64,000 nucleotides of DNA from Candidatus Hinthialibacter antarcticus (GCA_030765645.1 JAVCCE010000027.1:33289-97288); one strand, 5' to 3'. Numbered from the stretch's first letter, positions 24,058-33,821 are shown. Program-made: numbers and translations. Notes: generated by a model from the letters alone, not told the origin.

Positions 24058-25227
24058 ATGTCTTTTACTCTCTCATTCAACCAAATCGTTTCGGTGTGCA
24101 CGGCGCGGGGCGGCGCGTTTGATTTCGCGGCGCAGCTGCTGCGCGATGAACTGCTATTGCGGGCGGATCTCGAAATCAACATTGCCGAATTTGAGGCTGC
24201 CAATCGCCGCAGCCATTTCGATATTCTGCTGTGCGACGCCGAGTCGACGCCGATGGACATCCAAAACCTGCTCGACCCGCCGCCAAAAATTCTACCGTAC
24301 CCCGATTACGCCGAACATTATCACGTCAGTTTGCTGACCGAGTATGATGCGCCCACGCTGGTGTTGATGGCGGGCGCGCCGCAGGGGCTGACCTACGCCA
24401 TTGGCTACCTGTTGCAACAACTGCGGGTCTATGACGACCGCATCGAAATCCCCGCGTTGAACCACACCCGGCGTCCGTTGAATCCCATGCGGGGGGGGTT
24501 GTATAAAGATGCGGCGCTGCCTGACGGGGCGCTCCAACAGCAGGCGCTTTGGGGAGACAATTGCGTCGGCGCGACCTCATTCACGTCCGCGCAAATAACG
24601 GCGGCGGATGCGCGCAAGATGAAGCGGGCGCTGTGCGGCCCGGCGCAAAGCGCAACAATTGACGGCGCCGACATCGCCTGTTTACAGATCGGGGCGGAGG
24701 TCGCGCCGAGCGTAAAGGCGGCGGTTTCGGTTGCGGAGCAAATAGAAACCTGGCTGGATACATCATCGCTGAACGAATCGCAGTTGGATGAACTCTTGCT
24801 GGCGCCGATGGGCGCGGCGCGGGCGCTGGCGCATAACGCTGAAGACGCGGGCTTTGGCCTCTTGCAGCGTGAGATGCCGCTGACCATGCAAATGATCGGG
24901 CTGTGCCGCCTGGAAGGCTCGCCGCCCAGCGAGTTGGCGCGACGCCGCGCGGAGGCCGCGCCGCTGATCTACGCTGCGTTAGGCGTTTCGACGCGCGAGC
25001 CTGAATGGGCGCGTTTTGTCTGGTCGGCGCTTTCGTGGTCGCCCATCTGCGACCTCGGAGAGATTTTTGAATCGTATGGACGGTGCTATCTTGGCGCAGA
25101 GGCCGCCGTCGACGCGCGCCAGATTTTAGAACGCACTGAACCCGGCGACGAAACAAAAACGATGCTTGCGCAACTCGAAGCCAAAGTTCCCAAAGCAATG
25201 AAGGCGCTCGCCGCCCATCGGCTATAA
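24058..25227 (+). CDS. Hypothetical protein, possible hexosaminidase-like N-terminal domain
   Basis: The 389-residue protein has no signal peptide or membrane segment. Residues 1-140 resemble the small alpha/beta domain that precedes GH20 or GH67 barrels, judged by APTLVLMAGAPQGLTYAIGYLLQQL-like spacing (positions 96-120: a strand, a GxPxG turn and a helix). No glycosidase barrel follows. The C-terminal half is helical, with SPPSELARRRAEAAPLIYAAL and WARFVWSALSW, and has no motif I recognise. It ends 27 bases before nagB on the same strand, so the two probably share a transcript, hinting at amino-sugar metabolism. That link rests on context only. Confidence 0.6.
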   Translation: MSFTLSFNQIVSVCTARGGAFDFAAQLLRDELLLRADLEINIAEFEAANRRSHFDILLCDAESTPMDIQNLLDPPPKILPYPDYAEHYHVSLLTEYDAPTLVLMAGAPQGLTYAIGYLLQQLRVYDDRIEIPALNHTRRPLNPMRGGLYKDAALPDGALQQQALWGDNCVGATSFTSAQITAADARKMKRALCGPAQSATIDGADIACLQIGAEVAPSVKAAVSVAEQIETWLDTSSLNESQLDELLLAPMGAARALAHNAEDAGFGLLQREMPLTMQMIGLCRLEGSPPSELARRRAEAAPLIYAALGVSTREPEWARFVWSALSWSPICDLGEIFESYGRCYLGAEAAVDARQILERTEPGDETKTMLAQLEAKVPKAMKALAAHRL

Positions 25228-25254
25228 CCCAAGCGGCCCAACAAGGGGAAGAAA

Positions 25255-26022
25255 ATGACGAACGCGATCCAACAAAAAAAATACGACCAATGCGATGTTC
25301 TTGTTTATGCAAACGCTGTCGCGCTTGGCGAAGCGGCCGCCAAATACACCGCGCAGCGCATCCAGTCCACCATCGACGCGCAAGGACAGGCGCGGGTGAT
25401 TTTTGCGACCGGCGCCTCGCAGTTTGAATTTTTGCAGGCGCTGGTGAAACACTCCATCGCGTGGGACAAAGTCGACGCCTTTCATTTGGATGAATATCTC
25501 GGCATCGCTGACGATCACCCCGCCAGTTTTCGCTTATATTTAAAACAGCGGTTGTTTGATCTCGTCAAACCCCGCACCGTTAATCTGCTGAACGGGACGG
25601 CGGACGACCCTGAGGCGGAATGTGCGCGGTATTCCGAATTGTTATTGCAAGACGAAATTGACCTGGCTTGCATCGGTATCGGCGAAAATGGACACATTGC
25701 CTTTAATGATCCGCCGGTTGCCGATTTCCATGACCCGAAAATGGTGAAAGTGGTCGAGTTGGATGAAGCCTGCCGCCGACAACAGCATGGCGAAGGGTGG
25801 TTTCCAACGCTTAATGACGTGCCGACGCATGCGCTGACGCTGACGGTTACTGCGATTTTACGCAGCAAGGCGATCAGTTGCGTCGTGCCCGACGAGCGAA
25901 AAGCGCCCGCAGTCAAAGCCGCGCTAAGCGGCCCGGTTGAGACGGCGTGCCCGGCGTCGATTTTACGCAGCCATGCAAATGTGAATCTATGGCTGGATCA
26001 ACCCGCATCGTCGTTGCTATAA
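25255..26022 (+). CDS. nagB: Glucosamine-6-phosphate deaminase
   Basis: The 255-residue cytoplasmic enzyme converts glucosamine-6-phosphate to fructose-6-phosphate and ammonia, the entry of amino sugars into glycolysis. Family motifs are intact: FATGASQFEFLQAL (phosphate-binding loop, near 43), FHLDEYLGI with the catalytic Asp (near 73), and GIGENGHIAFNDP (near 140) with the catalytic His. VVPDERKAPAVKAAL near the C-terminus matches the substrate-phosphate region. Length is close to the usual 240-266. It follows the hypothetical 389-residue gene by 27 bases. No nagA or kinase gene is nearby. A 6-phosphogluconolactonase-like alternative is less likely given the LDEY and GENGHIAFN motifs. Confidence 0.93.
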   Translation: MTNAIQQKKYDQCDVLVYANAVALGEAAAKYTAQRIQSTIDAQGQARVIFATGASQFEFLQALVKHSIAWDKVDAFHLDEYLGIADDHPASFRLYLKQRLFDLVKPRTVNLLNGTADDPEAECARYSELLLQDEIDLACIGIGENGHIAFNDPPVADFHDPKMVKVVELDEACRRQQHGEGWFPTLNDVPTHALTLTVTAILRSKAISCVVPDERKAPAVKAALSGPVETACPASILRSHANVNLWLDQPASSLL

Positions 26023-26190
26023 TGGGCAATATATTATAGATAAAGTTGCAAAAATTGTTTTCATTTCTTGAATTATTGAATGCACCCTGCCTGAATGGGA
26101 TATGCACACCGTTGTTTGTTGCATATCTGTCTGGAAATTCTGTATCTCTGTCTGGTTCACCATTTACACTAATAGGCAAGGCGGCGGAAT

Positions 26191-26901
26191 ATGAAGCCGG
26201 TTTTATTTCTACAAAATATTACGCTTGAAGGGCCGGGAACCATTGGCTCTTTTTTCGACGAACGGAACATCTCTTACACGGTCCGCGACTTATACGCAGG
26301 CTCACAAGTTCCAGCCCAGCCGGGCGGTTATTGCGCCGTGATTGTGTTGGGCGGGCCGATGAATGCGGATGATGACGACAAGTATTCGTACTTGACGGAC
26401 GAAAAGCGTTTCTTGTGCGCGTGCGTTGATCAAAGCGTCCCTGTTTTGGGCATTTGCTTGGGTGCGCAACTGTTGGCGCGGGCATTAGGCGCGCGAGTGT
26501 TTAAGAACAAGACCAGCGAAATCGGCTGGATGGATGTGAGGCTGACCGAAGCCGGGCAAGCAAGCCCGTTGATGAAAGGCTTAGGCTCGCCGTTGTCGGT
26601 GTTCCAATGGCATGGCGATACCTCTGAGGTTCCAGAAGGCGGCCAGCATCTGGCCGAATCCGCCGCGTGTATCAATCAGGCGTTCCGTTTTGGTCCAACC
26701 GCATACGGCTTGCAATTTCACTTGGAAGTCACGTGCAGCGAAGCCGCCAAGTGGGCGGAAGCGTACTTGCCGGATATCAACGCAGCAGACGAGCCTCAGG
26801 CACGGCGGTTAATCAACCAGCCTCAATATGACAAGGAAAAAGAGGTTGCGCAGAGCGCCGAAGCGCTGTTAAAAAATTTTTACGCGCTGTGTCAACAATA
26901 A
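26191..26901 (+). CDS. Class I glutamine amidotransferase-like protein (GMP-synthase-like)
   Basis: The 236-residue protein has the GATase1 fold. The nucleophile Cys is in VPVLGICLGAQLLARALG (near 85-102), and the His-Glu pair is in YGLQFHLEVT (near 173-182). FQWHGDTSEVPEG is the typical GuaA-like segment. It lacks an attached synthetase domain, so it belongs to the stand-alone group often annotated as GMP-synthase glutamine amidotransferase subunit-like, some of which act on gamma-glutamyl compounds. The ammonia acceptor is unknown. It stands alone, 168 bases after nagB. A TATAAT-like hexamer occurs at 26018-26023 but without a convincing -35 box. Confidence 0.85.
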   Translation: MKPVLFLQNITLEGPGTIGSFFDERNISYTVRDLYAGSQVPAQPGGYCAVIVLGGPMNADDDDKYSYLTDEKRFLCACVDQSVPVLGICLGAQLLARALGARVFKNKTSEIGWMDVRLTEAGQASPLMKGLGSPLSVFQWHGDTSEVPEGGQHLAESAACINQAFRFGPTAYGLQFHLEVTCSEAAKWAEAYLPDINAADEPQARRLINQPQYDKEKEVAQSAEALLKNFYALCQQ

Positions 26902-27210
26902 AAAATGTGAAAAAGTTGAAAATAATTAAAAATAATTCCTCATTTGTTTCGTATGTACTAGAGAATCAATTTATTTGAGGACGGAGTTCTGGGTTCTAAT
27001 TTTTACAGCCATATGTGAAAAGACGCGGCTGCTGCGGGTGTAAAGTGGTTGTCAGCCCAACGCACCTAATTTTGACAAACGCTCTAACAACCTGTTTGGT
27101 TTGTGCTTCTTATACTTAATGTATAAAACGGCCTGTGGTGGATGTCGTTATACAGAGGCCCTGCGGAACCGGTATTTGAAAACAACTACACAATTTGAAC
27201 GGATGGAACC
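26902..27210. other. Leader region of the hybrid efflux operon
   Basis: About 300 bases without a gene. TATAAA at 27122-27127 with TTGTGC at 27101-27106 is a weak candidate promoter (15-base spacing). TTGACA at 27072-27077 has no matching -10 box at normal distance. No operator or terminator hairpin stands out. Confidence 0.3.
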
Positions 27211-28722
27211 ATGAAAACGAGTTTTCGAATCGTCGCACTTTTTTTGGTCGCGGTACTGTTTGCCAGTTGCGGATATTTCGGATTTGGCGGCAAGTCCGGC
27301 AGCGCGAAGGGCGGCGATAAAAAATCCGGCGCCACCGCCGGTAACTGGGAAAAAAAACCGGAAAAGCCCAAATTTAAAATCCCGGTCACGGTTGAAGTGA
27401 TTGAACGCGACCGTATGTACGCCTACCTGCAAGCGGTGGGGACGGTGGTTCCAGTGAAAGAACTGGAAGTCAAAAGCGAAATGTCAGGCCGCATCTACTT
27501 CACCAAAAAATGGAAAGAAGGCGACGAAGTCAAAAAAAGCGACGTCATCGCTTCGATTGACGACCGTGGACTTCGGCTGAATATCAACGAAGCCGAGCTC
27601 AACCTTGAATTGGCGAAAAATTCGATCCCATCCGCCCGGGCGGAACTCGATCAAGCCAAAAAAGACGAACAGTTCAACCGCGCCATGTTAGAACGCGGCG
27701 CGATTTCAAAAGCGGAATATGAACAGGCTATCTTGGCCCGAATCCGCCAGGAAAACAGTTATGAGCAAACCGAGAAGAACATTGACGCCCGCCAGATGGC
27801 GTTGACCAAACTAGAGCAGGAACTCGAAAAAGTCGAAATTGCGGTTGTCTTCGACGGCGTGTTGTTGCCGCCGAGCCAAAGCGTTTCCAGCCAACAGAAC
27901 AATGAAACCGACCTGACCCAGATGGAGGGCACCATCATCGGCTCGCAAGCGGTGGTTTGCCGTCTGGCCGATATCGACCAGGTGTATGTTGCCCTCGATA
28001 TCCCCGCCAAGGATTTATTGATGGTACGGGTCGGTCAGGATGTCGAACTCGACGTGTATTCACGCATCGGGCGTCAATACACCGGTACGGTCGCCGATAT
28101 TTCGACCACGCTGAATTCTAATACCCGAACTTACACCGTGAACGTGTTGGTCGATAACCCTGAGCATGAAATGCGCCCCGGCATGTTCGCCAAAGCGCGC
28201 ATCGTCACCGAAGAGAAAAAAGACGCGCTCAGCATCCCGCGCGAATTGGTGTTGCTGCGCAATAACCGCGGCGTGGTGTTTGTCGCCGTCGAAAAACCGG
28301 CGGAAGAGATTGAAGACGCCACCGGAAGTTTTAAAGGCAAAAACGAAAAAGTAAAACCGGCGGCGCAAGAGAAAAAAGAAAACGGCGCCGGGGCCCAACT
28401 CGCGATGGCGGGCGCTTCTGACGCGGGGTTCAGCGCGGGGGCCGATGTTGAAGACGCGACCGACGACGAATTCGCCGATGAATATGGCGACGAGTTTGAC
28501 GAAGAAGCCGAAGAAGAAGAGCCGGAAATCAACTGGATGGTCGAAGAGCGCGAGGTCTCGCTCGGCATCGAAAACCGCGAGCGCGTTGAAGTGGTCAACG
28601 GCCTGCGCGAAGGCGAACACCTCGTGGTGTTGGGGTATGAAACCCTGAGCGACAAAGTCGACGTTAACGTGGTCATTCGCGACATTGATACAGACGCAAT
28701 TTTCGCAACCAAGGAAAACTAG
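27211..28722 (+). CDS. RND-type membrane fusion (adaptor) lipoprotein with acidic insertion
   Basis: This 503-residue periplasmic adaptor would link inner-membrane pumps to TolC. A lipoprotein signal ends with LFAS-C20. After a Gly/Lys-rich linker, the beta-barrel and lipoyl halves surround a helical hairpin (residues about 120-215: NEAELNLELAKNSIPSAR, then LERGAISKAEYEQAIL), as in HlyD/AcrA proteins. VYVALDIPAKDLLMVRVGQ and NVLVDNPEHEMRPGMFAKARI are family segments. Between about 375 and 440 sits an unusual insertion: a Lys/Ala-rich stretch followed by a run in which most residues are Asp or Glu (DDEFADEYGDEFDEEAEEEE). It begins the seven-gene operon, with the ATPase gene starting seven bases after its stop. 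Confidence 0.93.
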   Translation: MKTSFRIVALFLVAVLFASCGYFGFGGKSGSAKGGDKKSGATAGNWEKKPEKPKFKIPVTVEVIERDRMYAYLQAVGTVVPVKELEVKSEMSGRIYFTKKWKEGDEVKKSDVIASIDDRGLRLNINEAELNLELAKNSIPSARAELDQAKKDEQFNRAMLERGAISKAEYEQAILARIRQENSYEQTEKNIDARQMALTKLEQELEKVEIAVVFDGVLLPPSQSVSSQQNNETDLTQMEGTIIGSQAVVCRLADIDQVYVALDIPAKDLLMVRVGQDVELDVYSRIGRQYTGTVADISTTLNSNTRTYTVNVLVDNPEHEMRPGMFAKARIVTEEKKDALSIPRELVLLRNNRGVVFVAVEKPAEEIEDATGSFKGKNEKVKPAAQEKKENGAGAQLAMAGASDAGFSAGADVEDATDDEFADEYGDEFDEEAEEEEPEINWMVEEREVSLGIENRERVEVVNGLREGEHLVVLGYETLSDKVDVNVVIRDIDTDAIFATKEN

Positions 28723-28729
28723 ACGAAAT

Positions 28730-29608
28730 ATGGACCTCGTTTGCGAAGGCTTGCGTAAGACTTATCCCGACGGAAAACAAGCGCTCAAAGGGATCGATCT
28801 TCATCTCGATGAAGGGCTGTTCGGGCTGTTAGGCCCCAACGGCGCGGGCAAGACCACCTTTATGGAGATTTTGACCCTTCTGTTGGAACCGACCGAAGGG
28901 CGCTACATCGTTGACGGTATCGACTCCCGGCGCGACCCAATGAAAGTGCGCGCCAAGTTGGGGTATCTGCCGCAGTTTTTCGGCGTGTTTCCTGAATTAA
29001 CCGCGAAAGAGTTTTTAGAATATCTGGGCGCCTTGCGCGGCATGGCCCATCGCGACATCAAACGCGAAGTGGACAGCCTGCTTGCGCTGGTACGCCTGCA
29101 GGGCGTTCGCAACAAGCGGCTCAAGACCTACTCGGGCGGCATGTTGCGCCGGGTGGGCGTGGCGCAAGCGTTGTTGGGCGACCCCAAGTTGGTCATCGTC
29201 GATGAACCGACGGCGGGGCTTGATCCTGAAGAACGGGTGCACCTGCGCAATTTGTTGTTTGAATTTTGCGAAGGACGCATCGTTATTCTGTCAACGCACA
29301 TCGTGAAAGACATCGAAGAAACCTGCAGCCAGATGGCGCTCTTACAAGACGGGCGCATTCGCTATCAGGGTTCGCCCTCGGCCTTCGTCACTGAAGCCCA
29401 GGGCCAGACCTGGGAATTTATCGGCGATGCAGGCGACATCGAAGCGCTGACTGGCAGGCCCGAACTGGTTTCGATTCGTGAATTAGAACAAGGGCTGTGT
29501 TTTCGGGTGGTTTCACAGGGCGCTCCCCGTGAGAACGCGCGGCTGGCGCCGCCCAATCTCGAAGACGCCTATGTTCGATTTTTAAATTTTGAAACGACGG
29601 CGGCCTAA
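28730..29608 (+). CDS. ABC transporter ATP-binding protein of the hybrid efflux operon
   Basis: The 292-residue ATPase has Walker A GPNGAGKTT (near 41), Q-loop GYLPQFFGVF, signature YSGGMLRRVGVAQALL, Walker B LVIVDEPTAGLDP and H-loop ILSTHIVKD. It belongs to the CcmA/DrrA-like exporters that pair with ABC-2 permeases. The C-terminal 75 residues (QTWEFIGDAGDIEALTG onward) are a small accessory domain also found, in diverged form, at the end of the RND-fused ATPase at 36576-40916. The two ATPases share LFGLLGPNGAGK and THIV.DI, so they are probably duplicates. I use the ATG at 28730; an in-frame start at 28685 would overlap the adaptor gene. The ABC-2 permease follows 36 bases later. Confidence 0.93.
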   Translation: MDLVCEGLRKTYPDGKQALKGIDLHLDEGLFGLLGPNGAGKTTFMEILTLLLEPTEGRYIVDGIDSRRDPMKVRAKLGYLPQFFGVFPELTAKEFLEYLGALRGMAHRDIKREVDSLLALVRLQGVRNKRLKTYSGGMLRRVGVAQALLGDPKLVIVDEPTAGLDPEERVHLRNLLFEFCEGRIVILSTHIVKDIEETCSQMALLQDGRIRYQGSPSAFVTEAQGQTWEFIGDAGDIEALTGRPELVSIRELEQGLCFRVVSQGAPRENARLAPPNLEDAYVRFLNFETTAA

Positions 29609-29644
29609 GTTCACCGTCATTCAATCAGCAAGCAAGGAGCCGTT

Positions 29645-30517
29645 GTGTCTTCATCTCATAATGCGCCTACGATCAACTCCGACGCGCCGACTCCATCGGT
29701 ATGGCAGCGCGTGATCGCTGCGCCCGGCGCCGTCTGGCGGGGCGTGAAAGCGACGCCCAGCGCAATTGTGTACGGGGCCCGGCTCGCCGTTTGGGGCGCG
29801 AAAACCGGCGCAGTGTTCAGCGTACGCGAAACCATTTATTGGCTGCGCTTGTTTCTGTATACGTCCAAGCGGTATCTGCGGGTTGAAACCTATCTCTCGT
29901 TGATCGGCGCCCTGGTCTTCTTCGGCTACATCATCTCAAATGATATGGCGCGTTCGCAGCTCGACTTGCTCAAGCATACCTATTTGTACTTCACCATCGT
30001 GATGGTTTGGCTGGCGTCTTCGCTATTGCCGCGCGAACGCGAAGAGCGCACGCTCGAAATTTTGTGGAGCCAACCCATGGGCCGCGGGCCGATGGTGACG
30101 CTGCAACTCATTACCCTGACCATTTGGATTACCGCGTTATGCGCGGGCGTGATCGCCTTCTTCAGCCAGTATTCGTCTTACCAGGAAGGCAAGTGGACGA
30201 TATTGCTTTGCGTCTCGTCTACCGCGTTCGCCGTGGGCGCCGTGACGGTATTGATCTCAACGTTTACGCGCCATGTCATCGCGACGGCGTTGGTGGCGCT
30301 GCTTGTTTTCGGCGTCCATTATTATTGGCTGACCGAGTTGGGGCCGCTGTCGTTTTACCCGTTCCCGATTCATCCGCCGGGTTACGTCCCCCCGCGTTGG
30401 GGCGCGCCCAAAGAACCCAGTTTATGGCTCAATCGCACTGTGTTAATCGTCATGGTGGGGTTTGTACTTGACTATCTCTATCGTCGGCTGAAACGCACGG
30501 CGGAATGGGTGACCTGA
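29645..30517 (+). CDS. ABC-2 type permease
   Basis: The 290-residue membrane protein starts at GTG with AAGGAG six bases upstream. A cytoplasmic N-terminal segment of about 75 residues precedes six hydrophobic stretches: YLSLIGALVFFGYII, LYFTIVMVWLASSLL, LITLTIWITALCAGVIAFF, ILLCVSSTAFAVGAVTVLI, VIATALVALLVFGVHYYW and TVLIVMVGFVLDYLY. LLPREREERTLEILWSQPMGRG after the second segment is the ABC-2 coupling-helix region. It is the likely partner of the ATPase encoded immediately upstream. The last stretch ends in a basic tail, RRLKRTAEW. The RND gene starts ten bases after its stop. Confidence 0.88.
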   Translation: MSSSHNAPTINSDAPTPSVWQRVIAAPGAVWRGVKATPSAIVYGARLAVWGAKTGAVFSVRETIYWLRLFLYTSKRYLRVETYLSLIGALVFFGYIISNDMARSQLDLLKHTYLYFTIVMVWLASSLLPREREERTLEILWSQPMGRGPMVTLQLITLTIWITALCAGVIAFFSQYSSYQEGKWTILLCVSSTAFAVGAVTVLISTFTRHVIATALVALLVFGVHYYWLTELGPLSFYPFPIHPPGYVPPRWGAPKEPSLWLNRTVLIVMVGFVLDYLYRRLKRTAEWVT

Positions 30518-30527
30518 CGGCGCCCGC

Positions 30528-33500
30528 ATGAAACGGAACGAAACTATGGATTCAACCTCTTCGAATCAGCCCACTCAAGAAACCGTCGCCTCGGGTCGGC
30601 GCGGGATGGGCGCCGCATCATTTGCGGTCGCGTATCCTGTGACCATCTCGATGTTTTTTATCGGCGTGGTGATGTTGGGTTGGATCTCGCTCAATAAACT
30701 GCCGACCAACTTGTTCCCCGATTTGCGCGCGCCGCGCATCACTGTCCGCGCCGAAGCGCCCGGCCTCGCGCCGCAAGAGGTGGAGCGCATCGTTATCGAA
30801 TCAATGGAAGGCCGCGTCGGCACCATCAAGGGCGTCGAGCGGGTATCGAGCGTGGCCCGCGCCGACTCGGGCGCCATCATCATCGACTTCAATTGGCAGA
30901 CCGATATGGACTTCGCCATGCTCGAAGTCAAAAAGAACGTGCAAGGCGCTAACATCGAAGAAATCGAATCTATCAGCACGCTGCGTTACGACCCCAACGC
31001 GCTGCCGATTTTAACGCTGGGCATTACCGGCGACCGCCCGTTAGAAGAAATCCGCTACCTGGCTGAGCGTACGGTCGGGCCTGCATTGGAGCGCATCTCC
31101 GGCGTCGCCCGCGCTGAAACCGTTGGCGGGCTGGTCCCTGAAATTCGCTGCAAACTGAATCCTGAATTATTGCACTTTTACGGCTTGACCATCGACAGCG
31201 TCGCTCAGGCGCTCGAAGAAGCCAACATCAGCGCAACCGGCGGGTACGTCGAAGAAGGCAACCAGCGTTTTATGATTCGCGCCATCGGCGAAATCAAAAA
31301 ACTGTCTGAAGTGCAAAACGCCGTCATTGGTTACTCAGACGGAACGCCGATTTATATGACCGACCTCGGCGAGGCGGAATGGGGCTTTGAAGAGCCGGTC
31401 AACGCCGTCCACGTCGACGGCAAAGCGGGCGTCGGCGTCGCGCTCTATAAAGAAGCCGGAGCGAACACGGTTGAAGTCGTCAAACTGGTGCGCGAATATC
31501 TGCGCGAAAACGCTGGCCTCAAAGACGAACAGGCGAAAGTCGCCAGCGCGGGCTGGGGTGGAGGTCAAGACGACCGTGGACAAGGTCGCGGCGGCGCGAG
31601 TTCGTCATCCACGATTGTTCCAGAAGATTTAAAACTCGACATCGCCTATGACCAGTCGATGTTTATTACCCGTTCGATTGAAGAAGTCAAAAGCACCGCA
31701 TTACAGGGCGTCGGCCTGGCGGCCTTAGTGTTGCTGATCTTTTTGCGGAATTTTCGCTCAACGATTATCGTCGCCCTGGCGATCCCGGTTTCGATTCTTG
31801 CTACCTTTAATTTGATGTACTTTATGAACCTGTCGCTCAATATTATGACGTTGGGCGGGTTGGCGTTGGGCGCGGGGATGTTGGTCGACAACGCCATTGT
31901 GGTTATTGAGAATATTTTCCGGCGGCGCCAGTTGGGCGACTCGCCGTATGAAGCGGCCATGACCGGCGCGGGCGAAGTTGCGTCTGCGATTGCGGCGGCG
32001 ACGCTGACCACGGTGGTGGTGTTTGTGCCCATCGCCTACATGGGCGGCGTGACCGCGCAGTTGTTTAAAGAACAAGCGCTCACGGTCGTGTTTTCACTGC
32101 TGACTTCGTTGGTGGTGGCGTTGATGATGATCCCGGCGCTGTGTGCGCGCTTCTTGCGTACGGTGCCGAAAGCGCGTGAATTTCGGGAATCGATCTACAC
32201 GCGCATTTTACGTTTTTCGCTGCGCAACCGGCTCGCGACCCTGCTCGTAATTATCTTGATTACGGCGGCGAGTTTTCCCGCGTTTCAATCCATCAAACAA
32301 GAATTCATTCCCCAGGCGGCTGAGTCGCAGTTCATGGTCAAACTCCGCTTGCCTGCCGGGTCCGAACTTGAAACCACCGAACACGCCGCTGGCAGCGTCG
32401 AAGGTTGGCTCAGTAAAGACCTGGGCGAAAATATCAAAACCATTTACACCCGCGTCGGCCCCAAGCCGGACGACACTGGCGCCATTGATGAGGAGCCGGA
32501 AGGGTCGCACACGGCGGAGATGATGATCTCCATGAAAGAGGGCGCGTTGGTTTCTGTGCCGAACGTGATTGAATATCTCGAACCGCGCATGAAAACCATT
32601 AACGGGCTGGATGCGAACTTTTTGCTTTCGCAAACCTCGCTTTCATCTTTGATTGGCGAGGATAAATCCGCCATCGTGATTGAAATTCGCGGGCGCAGTC
32701 TCGAGTCGCTGGCGGAATTCGCGCGCGAAGTCAAACGCCGCATCGACACGCTGCCCGAGGCCGCCAATGCGCGCACCACCATTCTCGACGGCAACCCGGA
32801 AGTCCACCTGCGTCCCGACCGCGTCTTGATGGCGGAAGTCGGCCTCGACCAACGACGCTTGGTGAGCCTGGTCCAGAGCCAGCTGCGCGGGCAGGTCGCG
32901 ACCAGCATTCAAGACACCGAACAAACTAAAGATATCCGCGTCCAACTGGGCGACGGCGAATTAAACCTGGTGGAACTCAAAGAAACCATTATCCCCGTCG
33001 GCAACAACCGCGTGGTGACGCTGGGCAACCTGGTCGATATTACCATCGAACCCGGCCCGCGTGAAATTCTCCACCGCGACCAGGAACGCATCGCCCGCGT
33101 GTTGGCTGATTTGGGCGAAGGCTACAAACTCAGCGATTCGGTGTTGGCGGTGCAAGAGGCCGTATCGACCATCCCGCTGCCGCGCGGCTATTCGATCCGC
33201 TTCGGCGGCGAAGAAGAGCGTCGCCGCGAGTCGTTTGAGCGCTTGCAGTTCGCGCTCATCCTGGCGCTGGTTTTGGTCTACATGGTGATGGCGTCGCTGT
33301 TTGAGTCGCTCATGCACCCGTTCGTGATTATGTTCTCGCTGCCGCTTGCCGTGGTGGGCGTGATTTGGGCGTTTGTGCTGTCCGGTCAGACGCTCAACCT
33401 GATGGGTTACATCGGCATCATCATGTTGGCGGGCATTGTGGTGAACAACGCCATCGTTTTGATCGACTATATTAATTACCTGCGGCGCGAAGAAGACACC

Positions 33501-33794
33501 CCGATGACTGAAGCGATCGTTCAAGCGGGGGCGCGCCGGTTGCGGCCGATTTTGATGACCACCGCGACCACGGTGCTGGCGTTGTTGCCGCTCGCGCTCG
33601 GGTTTGGCGAAGGCGCCGAAATTCGCGCCCCGATGGCGGTCGCCGTCATTGGCGGGCTTTTGTCGTCAACGGTATTAACGCTTTTAGTGATCCCGACTAT
33701 TTACAGCCTGTTTGAAGACGGCTTGGCATTTATTCTTAAATTGTTCTCAATTGTGGCCCCGAAACGACTGGCCGAAAAAGAACAACAAGCGTAA
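30528..33794 (+). CDS. RND efflux transporter (HAE1/AcrB-like)
   Basis: The 1088-residue inner-membrane pump uses the proton gradient to expel substrates through the adaptor and TolC. It has the duplicated AcrB plan: a first membrane helix (YPVTISMFFIGVVMLGWISL), periplasmic porter domain, helices 2-6, a second porter domain and helices 8-12. In helix 4, GAGMLVDNAIVVIENIFRRR keeps the first Asp of the proton relay, while the second is Asn, as is common outside Proteobacteria. In helix 10, GIVVNNAIVLIDYINYLRRE has Asn in place of AcrB Lys940. Residues near 345-360 contain a Gly-rich insert (GWGGGQDDRGQGRGG). Located mid-operon between two ABC-2 permeases. Confidence 0.95.
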   Translation: MKRNETMDSTSSNQPTQETVASGRRGMGAASFAVAYPVTISMFFIGVVMLGWISLNKLPTNLFPDLRAPRITVRAEAPGLAPQEVERIVIESMEGRVGTIKGVERVSSVARADSGAIIIDFNWQTDMDFAMLEVKKNVQGANIEEIESISTLRYDPNALPILTLGITGDRPLEEIRYLAERTVGPALERISGVARAETVGGLVPEIRCKLNPELLHFYGLTIDSVAQALEEANISATGGYVEEGNQRFMIRAIGEIKKLSEVQNAVIGYSDGTPIYMTDLGEAEWGFEEPVNAVHVDGKAGVGVALYKEAGANTVEVVKLVREYLRENAGLKDEQAKVASAGWGGGQDDRGQGRGGASSSSTIVPEDLKLDIAYDQSMFITRSIEEVKSTALQGVGLAALVLLIFLRNFRSTIIVALAIPVSILATFNLMYFMNLSLNIMTLGGLALGAGMLVDNAIVVIENIFRRRQLGDSPYEAAMTGAGEVASAIAAATLTTVVVFVPIAYMGGVTAQLFKEQALTVVFSLLTSLVVALMMIPALCARFLRTVPKAREFRESIYTRILRFSLRNRLATLLVIILITAASFPAFQSIKQEFIPQAAESQFMVKLRLPAGSELETTEHAAGSVEGWLSKDLGENIKTIYTRVGPKPDDTGAIDEEPEGSHTAEMMISMKEGALVSVPNVIEYLEPRMKTINGLDANFLLSQTSLSSLIGEDKSAIVIEIRGRSLESLAEFAREVKRRIDTLPEAANARTTILDGNPEVHLRPDRVLMAEVGLDQRRLVSLVQSQLRGQVATSIQDTEQTKDIRVQLGDGELNLVELKETIIPVGNNRVVTLGNLVDITIEPGPREILHRDQERIARVLADLGEGYKLSDSVLAVQEAVSTIPLPRGYSIRFGGEEERRRESFERLQFALILALVLVYMVMASLFESLMHPFVIMFSLPLAVVGVIWAFVLSGQTLNLMGYIGIIMLAGIVVNNAIVLIDYINYLRREEDTPMTEAIVQAGARRLRPILMTTATTVLALLPLALGFGEGAEIRAPMAVAVIGGLLSSTVLTLLVIPTIYSLFEDGLAFILKLFSIVAPKRLAEKEQQA

Positions 33795-33821
33795 GAGCGC
33801 AACGCCGCTCGGTGGAGTCTG

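Noticed and set aside
27072..27077. TTGACA as -35 box of the efflux operon
   Set aside because: No acceptable -10 box lies 15-19 bases downstream.
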